64,000 nucleotides of DNA from Cytophagales bacterium (lineage in GTDB: Bacteria > Bacteroidota > Bacteroidia > Cytophagales > Cyclobacteriaceae): NCBI GenBank assembly GCA_022360055.1, contig JAKSDO010000222.1:1-64000 (forward strand), given 5' to 3'. This document shows, piece by piece, positions 17,527-25,529 of this stretch (position 1 is the first letter of the stretch; the number at the start of each line of letters is the position of its first letter). Below the pieces are notes generated by a model. That model saw only the letters and a program-made list of their open reading frames with translations, did not search any database and was not told the origin of the DNA. The translations under genes were made by a program, and so were the position numbers.

Positions 17527-18681
17527 ATGACTGAACTGAGGGGAATAGCGTGGGATCATCCCAGGGGTTATGCGCCATTGATTGCACTTTCCGAAATGTT
17601 TGCCGAGGTGCATGCGGATGTTAAGATAAAATGGGATGTGCGATCCCTCAAAGAGTTTGGCGATATGCCCATAGAAGATTTGATCGAGCGCTACGATCTG
17701 ATCACCATTGATCACCCATATATGGGACAGGCACATGCAAATCAACTGTTGGTCAATCTGAAGATGCATCTGTCGTCCGATGAATTGAAACTACATGCCA
17801 AAGATTCCGTCGGGCCCGGTTTCAAGTCTTATTTTTTTAAGGACCGGCTCTATGCATTGCCCATTGATGCAGCCGCGTTGGTTGCCGCATACCGTCCGGA
17901 TTTATTCGTTGAGCGGCAACTCACTTTACCCAAAACCTGGGATGAGCTGAGGGGCTTTTACAATCAGGTCCCAAAGGGTCTTTATGTAGCTTGGGCACTT
18001 TGTCCAACGGATTTATGGTGTTCTTTTTTGACGCTTTGCGCACAGCGTGGAGGGCGCGATTTTATTAGGGATTTTAAGGTGGATGAAAAAACAGGAATTA
18101 CTGCTATTGAAGAATTAAAACATCATCTGGAATATCTGCACCCGGATTCGATCAATTGGAATCCGATCCAAATTCTGGATCGAATGAGCCGTGAGGATGA
18201 GATTATTTATTCCCCTTTTCTATTTGGCTACTCCAACTATGCAAGGGAAGGTTACGCCCCCAATCTGCTACGCTTTTCAAATAGTCCCGGAAATCCGCGA
18301 AACGATATTTCCACCATCCTTGGAGGTGTGGGATTGGCTGTTTCTGAAAATTGTAGAGCAGTGAAGGAAGCTGTCAAATTTGTAAGATATGTGGCGGATC
18401 CTGAGAATCAGGGTGGGGCATACATCCGGCACGCCGGACAGCCGGGAAGCCTGCGGGCCTGGAAAAGCGATCAAAGCAATCGACTTTGCAACAATTTTTT
18501 CAGAGACACATTGGAAGCATTGGAAAAGGCCTACGTCCGCCCGCAACATCCGGGTTGGAACAGTTTTCAGGAACAAGGAGCCGGCCTGTTGCACAAAGGG
18601 CTGATCATAAATGAACCTTCGGATACCGTGATCAGACGACTTAATGAATTGTATCGATCCACACTTCAGTACCATGAGTAG
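17527..18681 (+). CDS. Solute-binding-protein-like protein without a signal peptide
   Basis: The 384-residue protein resembles family 1 extracellular sugar-binding proteins: WDVRSLKEF near the N-terminus, DLITIDHPYMGQAHAN, YALPIDAAALVAAYRPDLF, LPKTWDELRGF, and a C-terminal GGVGLAVSENC region followed by FVRYVADPENQ. Such proteins normally have a secretion signal, but here the sequence starts MTELRGIAWDHPRGYAPL, with no hydrophobic segment in the first 40 residues and no upstream in-frame alternative. No ABC permease or ATPase gene is nearby. It is probably a cytoplasmic binding protein or an enzyme built on this fold. It overlaps the enoyl-CoA hydratase gene by 8 bp, so the two are translationally coupled. 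Confidence 0.75.
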   Translation: MTELRGIAWDHPRGYAPLIALSEMFAEVHADVKIKWDVRSLKEFGDMPIEDLIERYDLITIDHPYMGQAHANQLLVNLKMHLSSDELKLHAKDSVGPGFKSYFFKDRLYALPIDAAALVAAYRPDLFVERQLTLPKTWDELRGFYNQVPKGLYVAWALCPTDLWCSFLTLCAQRGGRDFIRDFKVDEKTGITAIEELKHHLEYLHPDSINWNPIQILDRMSREDEIIYSPFLFGYSNYAREGYAPNLLRFSNSPGNPRNDISTILGGVGLAVSENCRAVKEAVKFVRYVADPENQGGAYIRHAGQPGSLRAWKSDQSNRLCNNFFRDTLEALEKAYVRPQHPGWNSFQEQGAGLLHKGLIINEPSDTVIRRLNELYRSTLQYHE

Positions 18682-19447
18682 TTACACGCATATTGAGATT
18701 TTAATTGAAAGCGATCTGGCATATTTGGTGTTCAACCGCCCCGGACGGCTCAATGCAATGAACCGTAAAATGATGACTGAGATCATCGGGGGTATCGAGG
18801 AAATCAATTTAAATGAACAGGTGAAAGTGGCTGTCATAAAGGGGAAAGGCCGAGCTTTTATGGCCGGGGCTGACATTAAGGAATACGCCATCCAAACGCC
18901 TGAAGAATTCAAAGCATTTCAGGAAAATGGAAAAAAACTTTATAATTTAATCGAGCAATCACCCAAGCCATGGATTGCGGCGGTCGATGGTTTCGCTTTG
19001 GGAGGAGGGTGTGAAATTGCACTTTCCTGTGATCTGATTCTGGCATCCGAACGCTCGAAACTGGGATTGCCCGAAGTACATCTGAGTCTGATTCCCGGGG
19101 GCGGAGGCACGCAGCGTCTGATCCAAAAGGTGGGAATTAATCGCGCTAAAGAAATGCTTTTTACAGGTGGGCAATATGCTGCATTGGAGCTATATAATTG
19201 GGGGATCGTTAATCGCGTTTTTGAGAATGAAAATTTCACCGAAGAAGTTCGGGCTTTTGCGATGAAGCTGGCACGAAGATCAACTCAGTCCTTAGCTCAG
19301 TTGAAGCGACTTACTCAATTAAGCTTGACCAATATGCCTTTTGAAGAACGTATTGATGAAGAAGGTCGCACCGTAGAGCAACTCTTTTTGACTGTTGAAG
19401 CTCAACAGGCGATCGAAGCATTTATTTCTAAGAACAAAAGCCGGTAA
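18674..19447 (+). CDS. Enoyl-CoA hydratase / isomerase family protein
   Basis: The 257-residue crotonase-fold protein starts at the ATG at 18674, inside the end of the previous gene (ATGAGTAG overlap). The oxyanion-hole motifs AFMAGADIKE (about 61-70) and FALGGGCEIAL (about 107-117) are present. Both catalytic glutamates of true hydratases are seen, Glu114 in GGGCEIAL and Glu134 in LPEVHL. It should therefore hydrate a 2-enoyl-CoA in the cytoplasm. It lies between the solute-binding-like gene and a family III CoA transferase (one base after its stop), so the three genes form one translational unit. The acyl substrate is unknown. Confidence 0.9.
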   Translation: MSSYTHIEILIESDLAYLVFNRPGRLNAMNRKMMTEIIGGIEEINLNEQVKVAVIKGKGRAFMAGADIKEYAIQTPEEFKAFQENGKKLYNLIEQSPKPWIAAVDGFALGGGCEIALSCDLILASERSKLGLPEVHLSLIPGGGGTQRLIQKVGINRAKEMLFTGGQYAALELYNWGIVNRVFENENFTEEVRAFAMKLARRSTQSLAQLKRLTQLSLTNMPFEERIDEEGRTVEQLFLTVEAQQAIEAFISKNKSR

Positions 19448-19448
19448 G

Positions 19449-20639
19449 ATGGAAAAACATGGCCCGTTAGCGGGACTGATTGTCGCCGATTTTTCACAAT
19501 TGGCTCAAGGGCCCTGGGCAACTCAGATGCTTGGAGACATGGGAGCTGATATTATAAAAGTTGAGCCTGAAAAGGGAGATTGGATGCGTCACTATTCCTA
19601 TGGGAATTTGTACCCAAAAGGCGAGAGCATATCATTTGTCAGCTTCAACCGAAACAAACGAAGTATTGCGTTAAATCTGAAAGACGACAAGGGGATAAGA
19701 ATTGCAAAGGAGATTATTTCTAAAGCCGATATTTTGGTTGAAAACTTTCGCCCTGGCGTAATGGATCGGTTAGGTCTCGGTTATAAAGAAATGCGAATTG
19801 TTAACAAAAGTTGGGTATACTGCTCAAGCTCGGGATATGGCGCGTCTGGCCCCTACTTAAAAAGGCCCGGACAGGATTTATTGGCTCAATCTATCGCCGG
19901 TGGCGCTGCATTAAACGGTAAAAAAGGTGATATGCCTGTGGTTACAGCGGTTGGGCAGGCCGACTTGTTGACGAGTTTGTTTATCGTTCAATCAGTACTT
20001 GCTGCCATCTATTCAAGAGAGAAGACGGGGAAAGGGCAGAAGATCGAGGCCAATTTATTAAATTCTGTGGTCGGTTTTCATGTTCAGGAGATTACTGCCT
20101 ATCTACACAATGGACAGAATCCGGAAAGGAGCGAGAGCGGAATCCCCAATCCATGGATTGGGGCGCCATACGGCTTGTATAACACGAAAGACAGTTACCT
20201 GGCAATCGGTATGAATTCTGTACAAAAAGTAGCACAGGCAATCGGTTTGGAGAAATACAATTCAGAGGAGTTCGCATCAAATAACATCATGGAAAACAGG
20301 GATGAGATTAGGTTTGATTTTGATCGGGTTTTTCAAACCAGGACAACGGATGCGTGGTTGGCTATTTTGCTTGAACAGGACATTTGGTGCTCTCAGGTAA
20401 ATTCATTTGATGAGATGGTTGAAGATCCGCAAATCAAACACAATGAAATGATTATCGGATACCGCCACCCGGTCGTTGGAAATGTTAAAACAACAGGATT
20501 CCCGGTTTCTTTTAGTGAGACACCACAGCAGATCTATAAGCCTTCACCTTTATTGAACGAGCATGCAGAGGACATTTTGAAGGAGTATTGCAATTACAGT
20601 GAAGAGGAGGTTAAGATGTTTTTAAAAAATAAGCGTTGA
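19449..20639 (+). CDS. CaiB/BaiF family III CoA transferase
   Basis: The 396-residue protein has the family III pattern: ADFSQLAQGPWATQMLGDMG at the N-terminus, DIIKVEP, FNRNKRSIALNL, ENFRPGVMDRLGLGY, and GQDLLAQSIAGG, which includes the catalytic Asp that forms the acyl anhydride. These enzymes move CoA between carboxylic acids, activating an acid for beta-oxidation-like chemistry. The start at 19449 follows the stop of the hydratase gene by one base; an earlier ATG at 19395 lies inside that gene and is not preferred. The stop codon lies within the end of 90-bp repeat copy 2, so the last bases of the gene are shared with the repeat. Confidence 0.9.
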   Translation: MEKHGPLAGLIVADFSQLAQGPWATQMLGDMGADIIKVEPEKGDWMRHYSYGNLYPKGESISFVSFNRNKRSIALNLKDDKGIRIAKEIISKADILVENFRPGVMDRLGLGYKEMRIVNKSWVYCSSSGYGASGPYLKRPGQDLLAQSIAGGAALNGKKGDMPVVTAVGQADLLTSLFIVQSVLAAIYSREKTGKGQKIEANLLNSVVGFHVQEITAYLHNGQNPERSESGIPNPWIGAPYGLYNTKDSYLAIGMNSVQKVAQAIGLEKYNSEEFASNNIMENRDEIRFDFDRVFQTRTTDAWLAILLEQDIWCSQVNSFDEMVEDPQIKHNEMIIGYRHPVVGNVKTTGFPVSFSETPQQIYKPSPLLNEHAEDILKEYCNYSEEEVKMFLKNKR

Positions 20640-20728
20640 AACCGGCAGGACCGGAGCAAATTCTGGACACACTCGGGCATGATTATATTTCTATGTTTGT
20701 CGGCAACTTACAAAATACAAACGGATGA
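20636..20728 (+). repeat. 90-bp ATGAAACCGG repeat, copy 2
   Basis: This copy reads TTGAAACCGGCAGGACCGG and ends at ATGAA at 20725, so it is 89 bp long. It has the opposite orientation to the other four copies. It overlaps the CoA-transferase stop codon at its left end. The CCGG hairpin is conserved, while GGGCATGATTATATTTCT replaces the second hairpin. Confidence 0.8.
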
Positions 20729-20848
20729 AATACTAATTCATAGCAATGACATGGAACATGATTTGTGATGAAAACATGCCCGAATGGCAATGCCGCCGTA
20801 AAATCCGGCAAAACCGAGCGCTTAGGGGAGCTATCTATTGAATTAATA

Positions 20849-22219
20849 TCACCGAATATCCGGAGCTATCCACCCCCTCTCGGGAATAGGCCACAATTTG
20901 CTTTCGGTTCTTACCGAATCCATATAATCTTTCATTTGTTTTGCGATTTCAGGAAATTTACGACTCAAATTGTTCGCTTCAGATATGTCCTCATTCAGGA
21001 AGTAAAGTTGAACTACACCTTTTGTGCCGTATCTCACTGCCTTTATATTATTTTTTGCATCGAGCGCTCCCTGGCGACTTCCCTGAGATTTGCCTCCCAT
21101 CCGTATAAATTCCCAATACATCATTTCATGTCCTGTGAAATTTTCATCCTGATCAAAAAACAGAGGAACCATTGAAAGACCATCAATATGAGCAAGTGGT
21201 TTTATACTTGCCAACTCACAGGCAGTAGGCATAAAATCCTGAAAGGCTGTAGGTGCTTCGCATATTCCGGCTTTAATCCGATGTGGCCACCAGGCAACAT
21301 AAGGAACTCTTATTCCTCCCTCCAGTACGTCGCGTTTTATTCCGCACAACGGGCCATTGCTGTCAAAAAAAACCATCGTTTCATTTTCCCCGTTTTCATA
21401 AGTCGATTGGGGCCCGTTATCACTGGTGAAAATTACCAGGGTATTTTTATCCAATCCTTTATCTGCAAGAAGTTTTAGAATTTTTCCAATGTCCCGATCC
21501 ATACGCGTGACCATGGCCGCATATTTTTTTGCTTTGTCAGGCCATTCTTCCGATTCATAAGGCATAATATCAGGAGGGTTGTATGGGCCATGAGGAATCG
21601 TATATGCCAGGTACAGGAAGAACGGTTTTTGATGATCTCGCTCAATGAAACCAATGGCTTCTTCAGTGAATACATCATGGCTGTAAGTTCCTGCTTCCAA
21701 TTCGAGGAAACCTTCATTTTTGCAAAGCCTCCCGGGATAATAATTATGAGCTGCTATATGGGTAGCATAACCCACAAAATAATCAAATCCCTTATTAAGC
21801 GGATATCCGGTACTGCCAGGCTTTCCCAATCCCCATTTTCCAATACAAGCTGTTTCATACCCGGATTTTTGAAGTAATTCAGCTATGGTTGTATCTTTTT
21901 CCCTTAGGGTTTCACGCTCATCCATTCCTCCCGGATTTCCTTTAATGTAGCCATGCCCCTGATGCAATCCTGTCATTAAACAAGCACGCGATGGACCGCA
22001 AACAGGCCCTCCTGCGTAATGCTGGGTGAATACCAAACCTTCTTCGGCCATTTTGTCTAATGCAGGGGTTTTTATCTTTTTTTGTCCAAAAGCACCGATG
22101 TCTCCATAGCCAAGATCATCGGCAAGGATAAAAATGATATTTGGCCGCTCTGACTTTTTACCATGTATTGTCAGTAAGAAAACAAGCGGCAAAAAAATGA
22201 TCAATGAGATTTTTTTCAT
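20849..22219 (-). CDS. Sulfatase 1 (formylglycine type, S1 family)
   Basis: The 456-residue protein starts at the ATG at 22219 with a signal peptide (LIIFLPLVFLLTIHG). RPNIIFILADDLGYGD supplies the two metal-binding aspartates, and the FGly site is Cys74 in CGPSRACLMTG (C-x-P-S-R). HGPYNPP, FTSDNGP and the lysine motif in ACIGKWGLGKPG complete the S1 active site. It should hydrolyse sulfate esters of a glycan in the periplasm or outside the cell after Cys-to-formylglycine conversion; no maturase gene is in the window. It is the last gene of PUL 1 and follows the GH gene by 15 bp. The subfamily cannot be assigned by eye. Confidence 0.92.
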   Translation of the reverse strand: MKKISLIIFLPLVFLLTIHGKKSERPNIIFILADDLGYGDIGAFGQKKIKTPALDKMAEEGLVFTQHYAGGPVCGPSRACLMTGLHQGHGYIKGNPGGMDERETLREKDTTIAELLQKSGYETACIGKWGLGKPGSTGYPLNKGFDYFVGYATHIAAHNYYPGRLCKNEGFLELEAGTYSHDVFTEEAIGFIERDHQKPFFLYLAYTIPHGPYNPPDIMPYESEEWPDKAKKYAAMVTRMDRDIGKILKLLADKGLDKNTLVIFTSDNGPQSTYENGENETMVFFDSNGPLCGIKRDVLEGGIRVPYVAWWPHRIKAGICEAPTAFQDFMPTACELASIKPLAHIDGLSMVPLFFDQDENFTGHEMMYWEFIRMGGKSQGSRQGALDAKNNIKAVRYGTKGVVQLYFLNEDISEANNLSRKFPEIAKQMKDYMDSVRTESKLWPIPERGWIAPDIR

Positions 22220-22234
22220 CACACACTACCGGAT

Positions 22235-23836
22235 TTAAAACTTCAACTTCAAGACCATACCCGGAGCTGAAATATCCCCTTTGTCTCCGGCTGATGTTCC
22301 AATCTTATCAATGAGTTCACCTGGAATCATTAATCGATTTCCTTCAACTTTTACTTTGTTTTTTACATCAGTAGCTTGTTCAGCCAATAAATCCTGAGCC
22401 CAAATATTCTTTGCTCGATCAATTGATTCACTAAACTCGACAACCAGTTTTTCATAGTGCCCAAAAATTCCGATGAGCTGGCTGGCATCCTCCACCTGAA
22501 TGATGACAGTGGCTCTGGGATGATACCATTGGTCTTCCGGTTTAACACGGCCTTCAGTAGCAACGCAAACAGGGCCATTGGGATAAGTCGAAGCCATCAC
22601 ATAAGGAGCATCGCCATTAAATTCAACCTTTGGGAGGGGCATGTTACGTGCCATAATTGCCGGAGCACTTTGGTACACGTTTTTACCATAAGTTGCTTTA
22701 TTCCATGTATCATGCTTAGTGAACTTATAAAAATCAATAAGTTCAGTCTCTGAGGCCAGGTAAGAGCCTTCCCCTGCGGGGAATGCCGGCGCGATCCTCG
22801 ACCATCTTCCAAAACGTTCGGCTTCATTAATACGTCCTTGCATATGTCTTTTCCCTGAAAGCTGATGATGAAGATCCTTCGCTTCCAAAGTGCGCTCCAT
22901 GTAGTTTGGATGTCGCTTGCTTGCCACCAAACATCCCAAACCTGCTGCAGCATTACAATCATCCTGAATATTCAATATGGACCGGTATTTAGGTTGGTTT
23001 TGTGTTTGTTTCAAAATATCATGAGTACGGCGCAAAGTAGTCACCGTCATTAAGATTGGAGAAGCGTCATAGGTGCGGAAAGCATCAGAGTTTTGCAGCA
23101 CGCTCAACATATCTTCTTGCTTTGGACCGCCAATATCATAAGTTGAAGGATATTCTTTTTTGTCAGGCACATCCCAATCCGGATTCAGGTTTCCGGCAGG
23201 AGTAACATACTCCAGTTTTAAATCCGGAAAAATCTTTTCCTTGATCTTAAAACTCCAGAAGTTTTCGATGCCTCCCCCATCGATTTTCCAATATTCGATT
23301 CCGGCATATTTCGACCATTCGACCATTGTGTGGGCAGCAACAGAATCAATTGTACCACGTGTCCAGATGCCAAGTCCGCGCCACCCATGACTGATTACCT
23401 CTTCATTAAAAAGCCGAAGGGCTTCTTCAGGTTCGGCATCCGCATACTCCGGAAAATCACGAGGGTCAATTTGCAAAGAAAAGAAAGCCTTAGCTCCTGG
23501 AATGGTTCGTTCCGATGCATCTTTTGTCTGCCAGCCGTGGTCAATAAGAAAATACCAATCGCTCCGTCCTCTTGGCAGATAGTTGGTTACCCACCCTTCT
23601 TCATTGTTGTAAAGGTGATTATAGCTTAGTTCCTCGCGAGCTGCAGGATTGGTGATTTTATTCAAAGCAGTTATTTCTCCTCCGCGTTGCACCCAATAAT
23701 TTTGGGCGTACCAGGTGCACCAATAGTTGGCTGATTTTGCCGGTTCTTTTGGCACAAGATTAACAATAGCCTGAGGTTCTTTGTTGCAGGCAGAACTAAT
23801 AATCAAAAGCAAAAAAATTACAATAGTTTTTTTCAT
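22235..23836 (-). CDS. Clan GH-D-like glycoside hydrolase lipoprotein, family uncertain
   Basis: The 533-residue protein has a lipoprotein signal (ATG at 23836, lipobox ending SSAC, Cys17). The middle region looks like a (beta/alpha)8 barrel: YFLIDHGWQ at about 95, GWRGLGIWTRG at about 155, then YWKIDGGG with Asp186 as candidate nucleophile, and DAFRTYD about 65-70 residues later as candidate acid/base. This arrangement recalls GH27/GH36 enzymes. The C-terminal part is a beta domain (RATVIIQVEDASQLIG). No exact family is recognised. The start codon lies on the boundary of a 90-bp repeat. In PUL 1 the enzyme probably removes an alpha-linked sugar that the sulfatases have exposed. Confidence 0.6.
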   Translation of the reverse strand: MKKTIVIFLLLIISSACNKEPQAIVNLVPKEPAKSANYWCTWYAQNYWVQRGGEITALNKITNPAAREELSYNHLYNNEEGWVTNYLPRGRSDWYFLIDHGWQTKDASERTIPGAKAFFSLQIDPRDFPEYADAEPEEALRLFNEEVISHGWRGLGIWTRGTIDSVAAHTMVEWSKYAGIEYWKIDGGGIENFWSFKIKEKIFPDLKLEYVTPAGNLNPDWDVPDKKEYPSTYDIGGPKQEDMLSVLQNSDAFRTYDASPILMTVTTLRRTHDILKQTQNQPKYRSILNIQDDCNAAAGLGCLVASKRHPNYMERTLEAKDLHHQLSGKRHMQGRINEAERFGRWSRIAPAFPAGEGSYLASETELIDFYKFTKHDTWNKATYGKNVYQSAPAIMARNMPLPKVEFNGDAPYVMASTYPNGPVCVATEGRVKPEDQWYHPRATVIIQVEDASQLIGIFGHYEKLVVEFSESIDRAKNIWAQDLLAEQATDVKNKVKVEGNRLMIPGELIDKIGTSAGDKGDISAPGMVLKLKF

Positions 23837-24016
23837 CTGTTTATGTTTTTTAAGTTAGCTGACACCTGGAGCAATATAATCATGCTCGTGTGCGTCTTGA
23901 ATTTGCTCCGGTCATACCGGTTTCATCTGTTTATATTTTTTAAGTTAGCTGACACCTGGAGCAATATAATCATGCTCGTGTGTGTCCTGAATTTGCTCCG
24001 GTCATACCGGTTTCAT
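23834..24016 (-). repeat. 90-bp ATGAAACCGG repeat, tandem copies 3 and 4
   Basis: Two units with boundaries at 23836, 23926 and 24016 have a period of exactly 90 bp and differ by only a few bases. On the minus strand each reads ATGAAACCGGTATGACCGG, then GAGCATGATTATATTGCTC, and ends AAACAG before the next ATGAA. They fill almost the whole space between sulfatase 2 and the GH gene. The last boundary ATG is the start codon of the GH gene. Both units contain stops in that frame. Confidence 0.9.
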
Positions 24017-24027
24017 CATATATTAAG

Positions 24028-25434
24028 TTAATTTTTAGATTCCTTGTAATTCGGATTTGGTTGGGGCATGGCCGCATTGGTTTTTATCAACCAGGTTTTT
24101 AGTTTTTTATGCAAGCCTTTTAACTTTTGAGGATTTATGTTTGCCAAATTTTTTGTTTCGCCAACATCTTCTTCAAGATTGAATAAACTTAACTTGTCGG
24201 ATTCGTATTCCCAGATCAATTTCCACTTACCTGCTCGTACGGCTGCTCCCATGGCCTTCTCTGTATTTCTATGGTGAGGGAAATGCCAAAAAATCGCGCG
24301 TTCCTCAAAACCATCTTTTTGAAATAGTAAAGGCCATAGATTTTTACCTTCCAGATTTTCATATTTCTTTGAAAGAATTCCTGCAGTTTCCAATATTGTT
24401 GGGAAAAAATCGGGGCTGGTGACCGGAACATCACACGTTGAGCCTGCCAATATTTTACCCGGATAGCTCATAATTAAAGGAACACGAATTCCACCTTCGT
24501 ATAATGAACCTTTATGATTATTTAAAGGGGGATTTTCAAACAGTCCGCCATTATCAGAATACAAGATAATTAAGGTGTTGTCTTTTAATCCCAGCTCATT
24601 AACTTTTTCCAGCAGCTTACCTACGTTTTCATCCAACTTATCAATCATCGCCAGGTATTTATTCCCATTATATTTTTCAATAATTTCCTGTGGAGCCCTT
24701 AATGGGGTGTGTACCGTGTATGTCCACAAACAAAGCAAAAAAGGTTTATTTCTGTTTTTTTCTATGAAGTTGCAGGCTTCGGTTCCCAACCTGTCGGTTA
24801 GATATTCCTTTTCAGCACCATGCGCTATGGTTGCATTTTTATAGGGTGAGAAATAACTGGCTGGCTGTCCATAGGCACAGCCACCGATATTTATATCAAA
24901 ACCCTGTCGATCAGGATGAAACATGGCATCAACAACCCCGTCAGTTGTTTTTTGAGAACCTTCACCTGCCAAATGCCATTTACCCATAAATGCGGTTTTA
25001 TAACCGTTTTCTTTTAGAACTTCGGCAAAAGTTGTTTCTTCAAGCGGCAAACGATCAACAAACTCGGCCTCCATGAGTTGTTTCTTCTTGTTCATTCTAT
25101 CCAGATAAGGTTGCATGCCAATGCCCGGAATATGACAGGTAAGTTGCAAGGTAGCCGGGTATTTTCCCGTCATAATGCTTGCCCTGGTTGGAGAACAAAC
25201 AGGGGATGCGGTATAAGCGTTGGTAAAAATCATTCCGCTTTTTGCAAGCTCGTCAATATTCGGAGTTTGAACTTTGGGTTTTTGGTTTATGTATCCGACA
25301 TCGGAGTATCCCAAATCATCCGCCAAAATGAAAATAATATTTGGGGCTTGCTCCTTTCCTATTTCAGCAGAAAGAAGAAAAGGGACAAGTGCTAAAAATA
25401 ATAAGATGCTTGCCTTTGAGTCTCTGGGATTCAT
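24028..25434 (-). CDS. Sulfatase 2 (formylglycine type, S1 family)
   Basis: With the ATG at 25434 the protein has 468 residues and a signal peptide (ILLFLALVPFLLSAE). APNIIFILADDLGYSD gives the metal site, and FGly Cys80 lies in CSPTRASIMTGKYP, a C-x-P-x-R variant with Thr instead of Ser. GKWHLAGEG, HTPLRAP and YSDNGG complete the active site. An in-frame TTG/ATG seven residues upstream would add residues before the signal and is not preferred. It should act on glycan sulfate esters together with the neighbouring GH enzymes. Between it and the next gene downstream lie the tandem 90-bp repeats; upstream lies MITE-like copy C. Confidence 0.92.
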   Translation of the reverse strand: MNPRDSKASILLFLALVPFLLSAEIGKEQAPNIIFILADDLGYSDVGYINQKPKVQTPNIDELAKSGMIFTNAYTASPVCSPTRASIMTGKYPATLQLTCHIPGIGMQPYLDRMNKKKQLMEAEFVDRLPLEETTFAEVLKENGYKTAFMGKWHLAGEGSQKTTDGVVDAMFHPDRQGFDINIGGCAYGQPASYFSPYKNATIAHGAEKEYLTDRLGTEACNFIEKNRNKPFLLCLWTYTVHTPLRAPQEIIEKYNGNKYLAMIDKLDENVGKLLEKVNELGLKDNTLIILYSDNGGLFENPPLNNHKGSLYEGGIRVPLIMSYPGKILAGSTCDVPVTSPDFFPTILETAGILSKKYENLEGKNLWPLLFQKDGFEERAIFWHFPHHRNTEKAMGAAVRAGKWKLIWEYESDKLSLFNLEEDVGETKNLANINPQKLKGLHKKLKTWLIKTNAAMPQPNPNYKESKN

Positions 25435-25442
25435 ATCTATTG

Positions 25443-25517
25443 TTAAGTTAATCATAAAACGACGTTTTTGTCATTTCTCACCCCGTTCGAAATGATACTT
25501 TACTTTTTACTTGGCAC
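25443..25517 (-). repeat. MITE-like repeat, copy C (internally deleted)
   Basis: The block contains both ends of copy B (GTTAAGT, GTTTTTGTCATTTC; then CCGTTCGAAATGATACTTTAC, TTTACTT) but lacks about 145-150 bp of the middle. It lies between the start of sulfatase 2 and the stop of sulfatase 3. Confidence 0.7.
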
Positions 25518-25529
25518 GATTACATAGCG

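Noticed and set aside
23834..24016. Tandem repeat as a CRISPR array
   Set aside because: The units are contiguous with no spacers, only two are in tandem, and no cas genes are nearby.
23843..24031. A 62-codon plus-strand frame with a repeated 30-residue sequence
   Set aside because: It is simply the plus-strand reading of the tandem 90-bp repeats; no start context or homologous protein supports it.
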